Shown: positions 33,427 through 41,242 of the stretch, in pieces | How the letters are laid out: every line of letters begins with the position of its first letter | Numbering within the stretch: position 1 is the stretch's first letter | Assembly: GCF_028823615.1 (NCBI RefSeq) | Contig: NZ_JAPEHT010000004.1 | Coordinates: 1 to 51,751 of the forward strand | Reading direction: 5' to 3' | Source of the DNA: Planococcus sp. A6 | Lineage (GTDB): Bacteria > Bacillota > Bacilli > Bacillales_A > Planococcaceae | Length of the DNA stretch: 51,751 bases | The notes under the pieces: model-generated | What the model saw: the letters and a program-made list of their open reading frames with translations, nothing else | The model's database searches: none | Told to the model about the DNA's origin: nothing | Translations under genes and position numbers: made by a program

Positions 33427-33831
33427 TCAATTAATCGAGTTGTGAATTTCATGTAGTATATCTTCGAATTCTTTATAGTAAATTTGTTTTTCTTCATCCG
33501 TAAGTTTTCCAAAATCACCGCTAATGATGCCAGCTACTTCTTGAAGTTCCGAAAATTCTGTGGACACTCCTAAATTTTTCATTTCATTACCGTCAATCGA
33601 GTTGAGTGCAATAAAAGTAGTTTCTTTTTCAATATTCTCTTCATCAAGTGTGCTGCCATTCCATCGATTCCAAGCAGTTGCTATATATTCTTTTGCATTT
33701 CCTTCAGTAGTCGCTTCTACTGTCGCTTTCTCTGTAGAAATATTTTCTTCCGGCACTAGATTAACCCAAGCGATCAACAGTACCAACATAGAGAAAATAG
33801 CAATAGGAATACCAATCATGATCTTCTTCAT
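33427..33831 (-). CDS. Membrane-anchored protein sharing the sensor-like domain of the adjacent anti-sigma factor
   Basis: 134 residues. The ATG at 33831 follows TAGGAGGGG. One N-terminal helix (about residues 4-24) anchors an outer domain. Its last 85 residues align by eye with the C-terminal end of the anti-sigma factor encoded at 34581. Shared positions include EY(I/V)..A.N.W, S.EF..LQ..A, and L(T/S)DEEK......(E)F(E)..L.EIH. It is divergent from the sigma gene and could modulate the same signal, for example by competing for a ligand or contacting the anti-sigma domain. No known family was recognised. Confidence 0.72.
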   Translation of the reverse strand: MKKIMIGIPIAIFSMLVLLIAWVNLVPEENISTEKATVEATTEGNAKEYIATAWNRWNGSTLDEENIEKETTFIALNSIDGNEMKNLGVSTEFSELQEVAGIISGDFGKLTDEEKQIYYKEFEDILHEIHNSIN

Positions 33832-33952
33832 CAGACCCCTCCTACGTATACCCACTATTGTAACACAGGATATTCCATTTTTTATCCAAATACTCTGTTT
33901 TCACAAATGCTATTTCAAGATTATAGAGATACGCGATACAAAGTTCCGATTT

Positions 33953-33981
33953 TGAAACCATAGAGCAGTGAGACTCGTCTT
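33953..33981 (+). promoter_or_regulatory. ECF-type promoter of the sigma operon
   Basis: TGAAACC at 33953-33959, a 16-bp spacer, and CGTCTT at 33976-33981 match the -35 TGAAAC and -10 CGTC consensus of Bacillus ECF sigma factors. It lies 61 bases before the sigma gene, so the sigma factor probably autoregulates. Confidence 0.75.
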
Positions 33982-34042
33982 AGGGACAGCTCATTTCACC
34001 TTGGATTAAAATACTATGTAAAGATAGAAGGGGGGCAGCACA

Positions 34043-34591
34043 TTGACCGACGAAAACAATATGCCTTTAAAAATTCAAAAAGAAGCCTGGTTAGAAAATC
34101 TAATGGATCAATATGGCGATCGTCTAACAAAGCTAGCCTATAGTTATTTGAAGGATTGGGGAAGGTCACAGGAAGTTGTCCAAGATGTATTTTTGACCTG
34201 TTACCAGCACTACGATACATATGAAGAAATTAACTCCTATAAAGCGTGGATTTATAGAATCACCATTAACCGCTGTAAAGATGTCCTGAAAAGTTCTTGG
34301 GCCAAACGGGTTGTCCTGAATAATCAGTTGTTTCAGTATATGCACACGAAGGAACCTACACCGCACATGGCATCGCTTCAAAGAGAAGGAGATGAGGAAC
34401 TGGCGGATTCCGTATTGTCTCTTCCAATCAAATATCGTGAAACCATTCATCTTCATTACTACGAGAATTTGTCGATACCTGAGATGGAAGCTCTGTTAAA
34501 CATCAAACAGAACACCTTGAAAACACGTTTGCGAAGAGGCCGAAAACTACTGGGAGAGACTATCAAAAGAGGTGATGTATATGAAGGATAG
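34043..34591 (+). CDS. ECF RNA polymerase sigma factor
   Basis: 182 residues from a TTG behind AAGGGGGG. Region 2 is seen at about residues 18-85 (YGDRLTKLAYSYLKDWGRSQ, EVVQDVFLTCYQHYDTYEEI, and AWIYRITINRCKDVLKS). Region 4 is seen at about 123-172 (LPIKYRETIHLHYYENLSIPEMEALLNIKQNTLKTRLRRGRKLL). It directs RNA polymerase to promoters of the GAAAC/CGTC type. It overlaps the anti-sigma gene, giving coupled translation, and has a matching promoter in front. Confidence 0.93.
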   Translation: MTDENNMPLKIQKEAWLENLMDQYGDRLTKLAYSYLKDWGRSQEVVQDVFLTCYQHYDTYEEINSYKAWIYRITINRCKDVLKSSWAKRVVLNNQLFQYMHTKEPTPHMASLQREGDEELADSVLSLPIKYRETIHLHYYENLSIPEMEALLNIKQNTLKTRLRRGRKLLGETIKRGDVYEG

Positions 34592-35333
34592 ATTAAGTGA
34601 GTATCGTGATGCTATGAACAAAAGCGTTTTTAAAAATCAGCAATTCACTGAAAGACATAAACAAGCGATCTTAGCGAAAATCAATGAACAGCCACAGCCC
34701 CGAAAAACAGGAAGTTGGTTCCCTCGTGCAGCAAGCGTCGCTTTTGTTATACTCTTCGTTATTGTCGGTGCTTACTTCCTGAGAGAACAATTAGAATTAA
34801 CACCTGAAAGTGTAGCTGAACCTTTGCTTGAACAGACCCCTGCTAAAAACAATCAAGAAAATCTTCCAGTTGATGAAAGAGATGAAGCAGAGAAAGTACA
34901 AGGAGAACCTGGAACATCCTCGTTAGAAGAACAATATAATGAGCATGGTGATCAAATTTATTCGAAAGAGGAACTGGCAAATCCTAAAAGTATTGCCTAT
35001 CAGATTGAATATAGTGAATATGAGAGCTTACCAGAGTATGTTTCTGCTTTATATAACAATTGGTTTAACGAAAATTCTACCGTAAGGAAAGGAACTGACA
35101 GCGAGACGGCAGAGCAGGTGATGGCCTCTTCAAGTGTTTCTTATATTAATTATTTTGAAGGCGCTATCCAATCCAAGGGAATGAGCGAAGAGTTCGATAA
35201 GCTACAGCAAATCGCTTTTGATTTAACAAGCAGTCCTGACACTCTTTCCGATGAAGAGAAAATAAAAGAGAAGACTGATGAATTTGAAGAGCATTTAGGA
35301 GAAATTCACGCTACTTTTAAAGAAGATTATTAA
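34581..35333 (+). CDS. Membrane-spanning anti-sigma factor with duplicated-type outer domain
   Basis: 250 residues. The ATG at 34581 follows GAGGTG and lies inside the end of the sigma gene. Residues 1-45 are the cytoplasmic sigma-binding part, and about 48-67 form one membrane helix. A low-complexity acidic linker follows (to about residue 120). The outer C-terminal domain from about residue 150 is shared with the protein encoded at 33427. The pairing with the sigma gene defines it as an anti-sigma factor; the signal it senses is unknown. Confidence 0.85.
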   Translation: MKDRLSEYRDAMNKSVFKNQQFTERHKQAILAKINEQPQPRKTGSWFPRAASVAFVILFVIVGAYFLREQLELTPESVAEPLLEQTPAKNNQENLPVDERDEAEKVQGEPGTSSLEEQYNEHGDQIYSKEELANPKSIAYQIEYSEYESLPEYVSALYNNWFNENSTVRKGTDSETAEQVMASSSVSYINYFEGAIQSKGMSEEFDKLQQIAFDLTSSPDTLSDEEKIKEKTDEFEEHLGEIHATFKEDY

Positions 35334-35465
35334 ATGATAGTCAGCTAAGAAAGACAAATAAAAGATGAAATAAATCATGTAGAGATATGTCGTGAAAATA
35401 TAGTTGAATCCCTATGATCGACAATTCGAAAATTTACTTTTAAAAACTATAATGAGGTGCATTTC

Positions 35466-36059
35466 TTGATTTTAAACTACCAGTTAACAGTCGACGATTT
35501 ATTCGCGCTCCAGAAAAATTATTTTCGCACCAGTAAGTACCATATTAATAGAGGCAAACTAGCTTTTATTGTCTTGTTGTTGTTTTCCTATCTCACTTTT
35601 AACTCCTTGTTGCTGAAGATCTTGCCGGGAAATGTCTCTCCTGATTTAATTGGTCCGGTCTCGATAGGAGGGGGAATCCTTTTGGTTTTGATTCTGCTGC
35701 CATTCGTCCGAGACTTGTACTTTAAACTACAGGTTTGGCGATTTAAAATAGCTTTTAAGCGATTAAAAAACAATGGGTGGCCGAAGGAGTGCATCACCAA
35801 ACTGACTCCTGAAGGCATCGAGCTGCATATTCACAACAGCCAACTCGAAGGCAAGACTCAATTGAACTGGAGTGCATTTCAGAAGGTAGGAGAAGACGAG
35901 CAACGATTTTTCCTCTATCACACGGATATGGACGCTGTTGTTCTTCCAAAGCAAATAGACTCTTCGAATGAAGAAAGCCGTAAAGCACTGAGAGTTTTGC
36001 TCACACGACAACTTGGTCATTTACTTAACTCAAACTCGAAGAAAAAAGCTAATGTTTAA
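35466..36059 (+). CDS. YcxB-like membrane protein
   Basis: 197 residues from a TTG five bases after GAGGTG. It shows an N-terminal beta hairpin (LNYQLTVDDLFALQKNYF), two membrane helices (about 30-48 and 58-76), then a cytoplasmic domain with LTPEGIELHIHNSQLEGKTQ, NWSAFQKVGEDEQRFFLYHT and VVLPKQ. This is the YcxB-like pattern. Function unknown. It lies in the sigma module and may be a target of it, though no ECF promoter was seen in front. Confidence 0.8.
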   Translation: MILNYQLTVDDLFALQKNYFRTSKYHINRGKLAFIVLLLFSYLTFNSLLLKILPGNVSPDLIGPVSIGGGILLVLILLPFVRDLYFKLQVWRFKIAFKRLKNNGWPKECITKLTPEGIELHIHNSQLEGKTQLNWSAFQKVGEDEQRFFLYHTDMDAVVLPKQIDSSNEESRKALRVLLTRQLGHLLNSNSKKKANV

Positions 36060-36140
36060 TAGATGGGGCCGAACAGCATCTGGGAGAAGCTTATAAAGAG
36101 ACGATCATTGCCACAACTTACAGAGAGTGAATTTTAAATG

Positions 36141-36169
36141 GGCCAACCACAAGGGTTGGTCTTTTTGAT
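36141..36169 (+). terminator. Terminator after the YcxB-like gene
   Basis: GGCCAACC at 36141-36148 pairs with GGTTGGTC at 36154-36161, followed by five T. Confidence 0.85.
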
Positions 36170-36405
36170 ACTTTAGTTTCTATTGTTCAGAGAAGTGTAT
36201 TTTTACGGGCGGTTTGAAATTTCTTATCTATTTGTGCTTTGAGCTATAATTGGCCATTGAATAAGAAATTATATAAATTTATGTAACGAAAAAAGAGAAA
36301 ATTGTTTCTGAATCGATAATCTCTCTTAATCAGCGGAGCCTTTTTGCTTTTGGAAACTTCTAGATAAAGAAAACGTTATATGAATATCGGCAAAGGAGAA
36401 TTTAA

Positions 36406-36954
36406 ATGAAGAAGAGAAAGTTAAGTCTCATCCTAATGGTTTTTAGTTCATTCTACTTTGCGATGCGTCTTTTGATGAAAATCGCCATGATAGACAGAAA
36501 TTATGCTTTTGTTTTCAATGGAAGTGATCTGGAACTGGTCTTGCCCCCATACGACCTTCTATTCGTTCTCATATTCTTTATCGGTATGTATACGTATTTC
36601 AAAGGCGTTCTGGCAATGCGGTATGTAGCAATAGTTCTCGCTATATTTTTTATTCCGTTTACGTTGTTTTTTTCGGTTCAATATCGTATCGCTGTTAACG
36701 ATCAATATAGCAGCTTTGTTGGAACCGGCGCAGAACATCTTCTGGTTATTGAGCATATTGCTGGGCTTCATCCAAAGCAGGGAGATCCGCAGGACATATA
36801 CTTGTTTGAAAAGGAAAATGCATTCATTTATAAAAAAACAGGCCAGTCAGAAATACAGAGAAAGGGAACTTCCTTTTCCAAGCAACCTAAATTAAGCTTT
36901 GAAAATGACAAGGCGATAATTGAAATAGGAGAAGAGTCTATACCCCTTAATTAA
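36406..36954 (+). CDS. Hypothetical membrane protein
   Basis: 182 residues with three predicted helices in the first 105 (about 6-27, 47-68 and 74-97). A hydrophilic tail follows, containing EHLLVIEHIAGLHPKQGDPQ and a beta-rich end. The ATG follows AAAGGAG. It lies just inside the right-hand dif-like site. No recognised family. Confidence 0.68.
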   Translation: MKKRKLSLILMVFSSFYFAMRLLMKIAMIDRNYAFVFNGSDLELVLPPYDLLFVLIFFIGMYTYFKGVLAMRYVAIVLAIFFIPFTLFFSVQYRIAVNDQYSSFVGTGAEHLLVIEHIAGLHPKQGDPQDIYLFEKENAFIYKKTGQSEIQRKGTSFSKQPKLSFENDKAIIEIGEESIPLN

Positions 36955-37157
36955 GGCAGAAGGAGAAAACCTTCTCTTTTTTCATGTACGCTCTATTTTA
37001 AAAGTGTTACATCAGTTTCTATTAACATTTGGATGCAGAAGGGAAATACCCGCGGTGTCCATTATTTCCATATACGGAATGCCTGCGGGGAGATACAAAT
37101 TTGTATTTAAAGTTATATGGATTATATCTATGTCTATATTAATAATTTTGGGAATCG

Positions 37158-37193
37158 TTGAGAGCGTAAAATATCTTGAGAGCGTAAAATATC
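37158..37193. repeat. Two exact 18-bp tandem repeats
   Basis: TTGAGAGCGTAAAATATC occurs at 37158-37175 and again, without any change, at 37176-37193. The unit is a multiple of three, so the duplication adds six residues to the overlapping frame. Confidence 0.9.
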
Positions 37194-37243
37194 TTGTGTA
37201 AATAACAAAACACAAACTTATTAATTAACATAGCATACCAAAG

Positions 37244-37271
37244 AGTTTACATATGACGAATTATCGGAAGC
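37244..37271. other. dif-like XerC/XerD site, copy 2
   Basis: AGTTTACATAT (37244-37254), a six-base spacer GACGAA, and TTATCGGAAGC (37261-37271). Total length (28 bp) and 11+6+11 layout are those of a dif site. Both 11-bp arms are identical to those of copy 1 at 33244, and the orientation is the same. A terminator hairpin follows at the same distance in both places. Confidence 0.55.
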
Positions 37272-37282
37272 TACAAATATAG

Positions 37283-37328
37283 AAGGGAGAGTAGAAAGCG
37301 GTAAGCCGAATCTTCTCTCCTTTTGCTA
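37283..37328. terminator. Terminator-like hairpin next to dif-like copy 2
   Basis: GGGAGAGTAGAAAGC at 37285-37299 pairs imperfectly with the sequence ending TCTTCTCTCC at 37320, followed by TTTTGC. Confidence 0.6.
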
Positions 37329-37603
37329 TTTTTGCCTAAAAAGTACATTTACAGCCGCTCTTAATATGGAGAAATATGTAACAACGATTGTAGATGTGAT
37401 TTCTTTATCCTAGATTTCTTTTTTTCCTTTAATTATGAAAAAAATCATATTATTTTTCATTTCCAAGTTATTATGATGACATTATTTTCAAAGGAGTTTC
37501 ATATGTTACTTAGAATATGGGAGTCTTAACCAAGTTTTAATACTGGGTTTTAGGGGAATGGGATATATGGTGCATTAAATAGAAAAAAAGGGGAGGAACA
37601 CTA

Positions 37604-38926
37604 ATGACGAAAAATTCGTGGTCAAGATTAATGTCCCTCACAGTTCTAAGTTCTGTGTTAGCTTTGGCAGCATGTGGCAATGAAGATGCTTCAGACGAAG
37701 AGTCAACGAATGACTCTGATGCTACAACAGAAGAAAGTACAGATGAGGGCACTACAACAGAAGAAGGTGCAGACGAGGGCGCAAATGAAAGTGCAGAAAC
37801 TGAACCCAAAGTCACTGAGTTTGAACCAGCATTTCCAGAACAAACTAGAGCACCTGCAGTAGAGACTGAAACAGAACTTAATGAAGAAGTTGTGGTTGAA
37901 GGTCTTGGCGTGACTTGGGGTATGGTAGAGTTCGAACCAAACCGCTTACTTGTGACGCAGAGAGATGCAGCAGAACTTCTTATTGTAAACCTTGAAGATG
38001 GTTCTGTTTCAGATCCAATCGAAGGTACACCAGAAGTGAATAACTCAGGTCAAGGCGGTTTGCTTGATGTAGCCGTTGCACCTGATTTTGACGAATCAAG
38101 AGCAGTATTCATGACGTTTTCTCAAGATCTTGAAGGCGGTACCGTCACTGCTGTCGGTAAAGGTGTGTTATCAGAAGATGAATCCTCACTCGAAGATTTT
38201 GAAGTCATCTTCCAAGCAACACCGGCATATGATGGCGACTTACACTATGGCGGTCGTATTATCTTCGATGAGGAGGGCAACCTATTCCTAACAACTGGTG
38301 AGCGTTCAGACGATCCAATTCGTGAACGTGCACAAGACTTGGACGCTTACTTAGGTAAAGTCATTCACATTACACAAGACGGGGAACCAGTAGATTCAAA
38401 TCCATTTGTCGAAGATGAAGACGCACTGGATGGTATTTACAGCTATGGTCACCGTAATATTCAAGGCATAGACTACAACCCTGAAACAGGAGACTTATGG
38501 ATTGTTGAATTCGGTCCACAAGCTGGGGATGAACTGAATATCATTGAACCAGCGAACAACTATGGATGGCCAATTGTTTCTTATGGTATCGAGTACACTG
38601 GTGAATTAATCAATGATGGTATTTCAGAGCACGAAGCGCAAGGCTTTGTGGAACCAAGATATTATTGGGATCCAACAAGTGCACCAAGTGGTATGTCATT
38701 CTATGATAATGACGCAATCCCTGAATGGGAGAACAATTTGTTTATCGGTGGTTTAGCCCCGAACTATATTGTACGTGTCGTTATTGAAGATGACATCATC
38801 GTTGGAGAAGAACGACTATTGACTGATGAAGTTCAACGTTTCCGTGACATTCTTGTAACTGAAGATGGCGCGCTTATTGCGAGCACTGATGGCGGTCTGA
38901 TTTACCAGATTACTGCAGCAGAATAA
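37604..38926 (+). CDS. PQQ-dependent-type sugar dehydrogenase lipoprotein (GSDH/YliI-like)
   Basis: 440 residues. A type II signal peptide ends in LAAC (Cys24). Residues 25-75 are a Glu/Thr/Ser/Asp-rich linker with repeated TTEE-STDEG-like units. The remainder is a six-bladed beta propeller of the glucose/sorbosone dehydrogenase family: GQGGLLDVAVAPDF, DLHYGGRIIFDEEGNLFLTTGE (catalytic His), and YGHRNIQGIDYNPETGDLW followed by GDELNIIEPANNYGWP. Such enzymes oxidise aldoses outside the cell with PQQ. The start follows a GGGGAGGAA site. Monocistronic, with a strong terminator. PQQ use is inferred from family. Confidence 0.9.
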   Translation: MTKNSWSRLMSLTVLSSVLALAACGNEDASDEESTNDSDATTEESTDEGTTTEEGADEGANESAETEPKVTEFEPAFPEQTRAPAVETETELNEEVVVEGLGVTWGMVEFEPNRLLVTQRDAAELLIVNLEDGSVSDPIEGTPEVNNSGQGGLLDVAVAPDFDESRAVFMTFSQDLEGGTVTAVGKGVLSEDESSLEDFEVIFQATPAYDGDLHYGGRIIFDEEGNLFLTTGERSDDPIRERAQDLDAYLGKVIHITQDGEPVDSNPFVEDEDALDGIYSYGHRNIQGIDYNPETGDLWIVEFGPQAGDELNIIEPANNYGWPIVSYGIEYTGELINDGISEHEAQGFVEPRYYWDPTSAPSGMSFYDNDAIPEWENNLFIGGLAPNYIVRVVIEDDIIVGEERLLTDEVQRFRDILVTEDGALIASTDGGLIYQITAAE

Positions 38927-38997
38927 TTTATTATTCTCTAAAAGCATCTACTCTCATATCAGCGTCATTAATTTGAGCGAATGAAAATATTAAAGAA

Positions 38998-39036
38998 GCA
39001 GGCATTCATGTATTCCCATGAATGCCTGTTTTTTTG
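38998..39036 (+). terminator. Terminator after the sugar dehydrogenase gene
   Basis: CAGGCATTCATG at 38999-39010 pairs perfectly with 39017-39028 around TATTCC, followed by seven T. Confidence 0.92.
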
Positions 39037-39224
39037 CTGTTTGAACAGGTTGAAGGTGTAAAGGCTATAGGAGAAGGGGCTTGAAACCATCAGCATCTCT
39101 CATTGTCTTTTATGGTATAATTACCCAAATTGATAGAAGTTTATAGATTGCTGAAATACGAATACATTTTCATTAATTATTTTATGTATGCTTCTTAGGC
39201 TTTTTTATGAAGGGATGTTTTCTT

Positions 39225-39509
39225 ATGAAATTAACCATCATACTTCTGCGTTTAGTATACCTTCCTATAGCTGGACTTTTTATACTTCCCATATCTTATT
39301 GGTTCGCAGCAGGCTTCATCTCTGAATATGGACCGGAAGCACCTGAAATTATCTTTCCACTCTGGCTAATACCGGCTGCAGTGTTCGTGCTAGGTGCAGT
39401 CATACAATGTTGGAGGAAGTATTTTTGGTTAGGAATAGGTATTACGGTGTTCTCGTTTATTTTGTTCTTTACAGACATCATTCCTTATAGAGCAATCAAT
39501 TTGTTTTGA
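39225..39509 (+). CDS. Small membrane protein
   Basis: 94 residues with three predicted helices (about 3-25, 44-62 and 68-87). The ATG at 39225 follows GAAGGGATG; an ATG at 39207 has no site in front and overlaps it. No recognised family. Confidence 0.7.
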   Translation: MKLTIILLRLVYLPIAGLFILPISYWFAAGFISEYGPEAPEIIFPLWLIPAAVFVLGAVIQCWRKYFWLGIGITVFSFILFFTDIIPYRAINLF

Positions 39510-39827
39510 ATTAACGGCAAGGAAATCTCTGTGGAGAGAGCTTTAGAAGCTGCTGTGAGATTTGGTTTCCCTGCCATCATTTCATGTATTCCCCGCGAGT
39601 TGGACTGTTTTGAGGCTGAACGAGTTTTTGGAGCACCGCTCAGATACATATGGAAAAGATCAAACACGAACTAGCTGTACTGGTGATGGGTTTTGTACAG
39701 GAATGGCAGTTTTTTAGATCTTGCTTTGCTGGAAAATCAGACATATGGACGAAAGCCTTGATTTAAAATTTGCCGTATCATTTTTAGTGGAATCAAAACT
39801 GAAAGTAACAAAGAGTGGATACTAGTT
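39510..39827. other. Intergenic region with a possible short ORF
   Basis: A GTG at 39531, eight bases after AAGGAA, opens 47 codons (ending at 39674): ERALEAAVRFGFPAIISCIP and a polar tail. The GFPxxxS part recalls small YvrJ-type proteins, but the match is weak and the frame directly continues that of the preceding membrane gene past its stop. It may be a decayed gene. Nothing else is seen up to 39827. Confidence 0.3.
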
Positions 39828-40365
39828 TTATGGCCGCTGTTCCCAAGGGGTTATCTTTCCGATCACTTGATAGCTTTTGTTGCCTCGCACGGCATTCATG
39901 ACACCCGTTGAGATTTCCTCATGGGTCAACCAGCGGGACACGCCCTTTTCGACTTTGAACCCGAGCTGCACTTGGTGATAGCTCATATGGCAGGGAATAT
40001 CGTGGTTAGCAACGGGATTTAATCTTGAACTGCTTCCAGTGACATGGACTAGTTTGCAAGGAATGGAAGCGGGAAGGAACTCGGCTAAGCAAGGGATTAC
40101 ATCACTCCCAGATGCATGGATCCAGGCAACGATCAACTGAATCGGCCCCTGTTGCTGCTGAAGACGAACAAGTTCAGCGGCTAATTTTTTTTGTATTTAT
40201 GTAGTCGATGATGACAGGCGTTAATTGATTGGGGTTTTGATCGAGTAGCTGCTGCATTTTCTGCTCACTGCGCCCAATTACAGAAACTTTATAGCCATTT
40301 CTCGATAACCATAGCGTGGCTTTGGCGAGCATTCCGGTGCCGCCGATGACAAGTGCATGTTGCAA
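39828..40365 (-). pseudogene. Short-chain dehydrogenase with a one-base frameshift in a run of eight T
   Basis: The TTG at 40365 follows AAGGAGTG and opens MQHALVIGGTGMLAKATLWL (NAD(P) motif GGTGML). The frame ends early, after DYINTKK. Removing one base from the eight-T run at 40185-40192 (plus strand) restores a single frame through LAAELVRLQQQQGPIQLIVA and the normal C-terminus GKITPWEQR. The product would be about 178 residues, a short NAD(P)-binding SDR-like protein. Either a sequencing slip, a phase-variable tract or recent inactivation. Confidence 0.82.
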
Positions 40366-40419
40366 ACGAATCACTCCTTATTTGAATGAATACGTGAAAA
40401 GATAGAAAGGGTGGAATGG

Positions 40420-41242
40420 ATGGCCATCATTATGGAAGCTTCCAATTGTTTGTTGTTATCAACTGACCAAAAAAAGTCGGAAAGCCTGTGGCGCGACGAT
40501 TCGTGTTTCAAGTTTATGTTCTCGTTGAAAGGGTCGATGCATTACCAAAGCAGCCGCAACGATTTAACCATAACTGACCAGGAATTTATTGTGTTCAATC
40601 CACATGATGGGCACCGGCAGCTTGCAGTAGACGATCACAAGTTTTTGGTTGAACTGGATGCCATGTTTCTCAGGGAAGCGGTGACGGCCATTACCGGAAA
40701 CGACAGAGAACTGTATTTTGCGCAAACTCCTCAGAAAAATCCCCTCATTGAACAATGGGTTCATTTTGTGCAGCAATACATGATGCTGGAAAAGGAAAGC
40801 GGAAATGGTTCTTCTGAAATTTTCTTGGAGCACAGCTTTGCCCAATTGAGTTTATTGCTCACGAAGACCGCAATCGGAACGCATTCACCCGATATGACCA
40901 CTGATCCTTTTCGAACAGTCCAGCCCGCGCTTTTTCAAGTGATGGCAGCGTTAAAAAAATGATTTTCAACATGCGTGGACATTGGATGAGATGGCAGCGA
41001 TTTTGGACATCAGCAAGTTCCAATTGGCGCATCTATTTAAAGAAAAAATCGGCGTTTCGCCGTATTCGTGGCTGCAGCTGTACCGTCTCGTGAGGGCTCA
41101 GGAGCTATTGCTGCAAACAAACCGGACCATCACAGATATCGCTTATGATTGCGGATTTTCCTCTATCGGTTCGTTTAATCAATTATTCAAGCGCCTTTAT
41201 GGCTTTTCGCCGCGCATTTTCCGAAAAGAGGGCTCGAATTAA
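40420..41242 (+). pseudogene. AraC-family regulator with a one-base frameshift in a run of seven A
   Basis: The ATG at 40420 follows AAAGGGTGG. An N-terminal cupin-like sensing domain (FKFMFSLKGSMHYQSSRNDL, FIVFNPHDGHRQL) leads to LFQVMAALK, and the frame stops at 40962. Dropping one A from 40953-40959 joins it to NDFQHAWTLDEMAAILDISK and the twin-HTH AraC domain (FQLAHLFKEKIGVSPYSWLQ; ITDIAYDCGFSSIGSFNQLFKRLYGFSP). So the original protein had about 273 residues. It is divergent from the SDR gene, which was probably its target. Its 3' end overlaps the convergent MFS gene by 60 bases. Confidence 0.82.

Larger units (their letters stand above)
36955..37603. other. 650-bp region without a secure gene: terminators, 18-bp tandem repeat, dif-like site
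   Basis: A short terminator (AGAAGG/CCTTCT plus T-run) lies at about 36958-36981. A 65-codon GTG frame (37004-37201) encodes a hydrophobic stretch (VFKVIWIISMSILIILGIV) but has no ribosome binding site and contains the tandem repeat, so it is left uncalled. The dif-like copy 2 follows at 37244-37271, then a hairpin at 37283-37328. The rest, to 37603, is AT-rich and should hold the promoter of the dehydrogenase gene. Confidence 0.5.

Noticed and set aside
37004-37201. 65-codon hydrophobic frame
   Set aside because: No ribosome binding site, includes an exact tandem duplication, and sits between a terminator and a dif-like site; kept only as part of the gap description.
39531-39674. 47-codon frame with a YvrJ-like GFP motif
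   Set aside because: Weak resemblance and it continues the frame of the preceding gene beyond its stop; not enough for a gene call.
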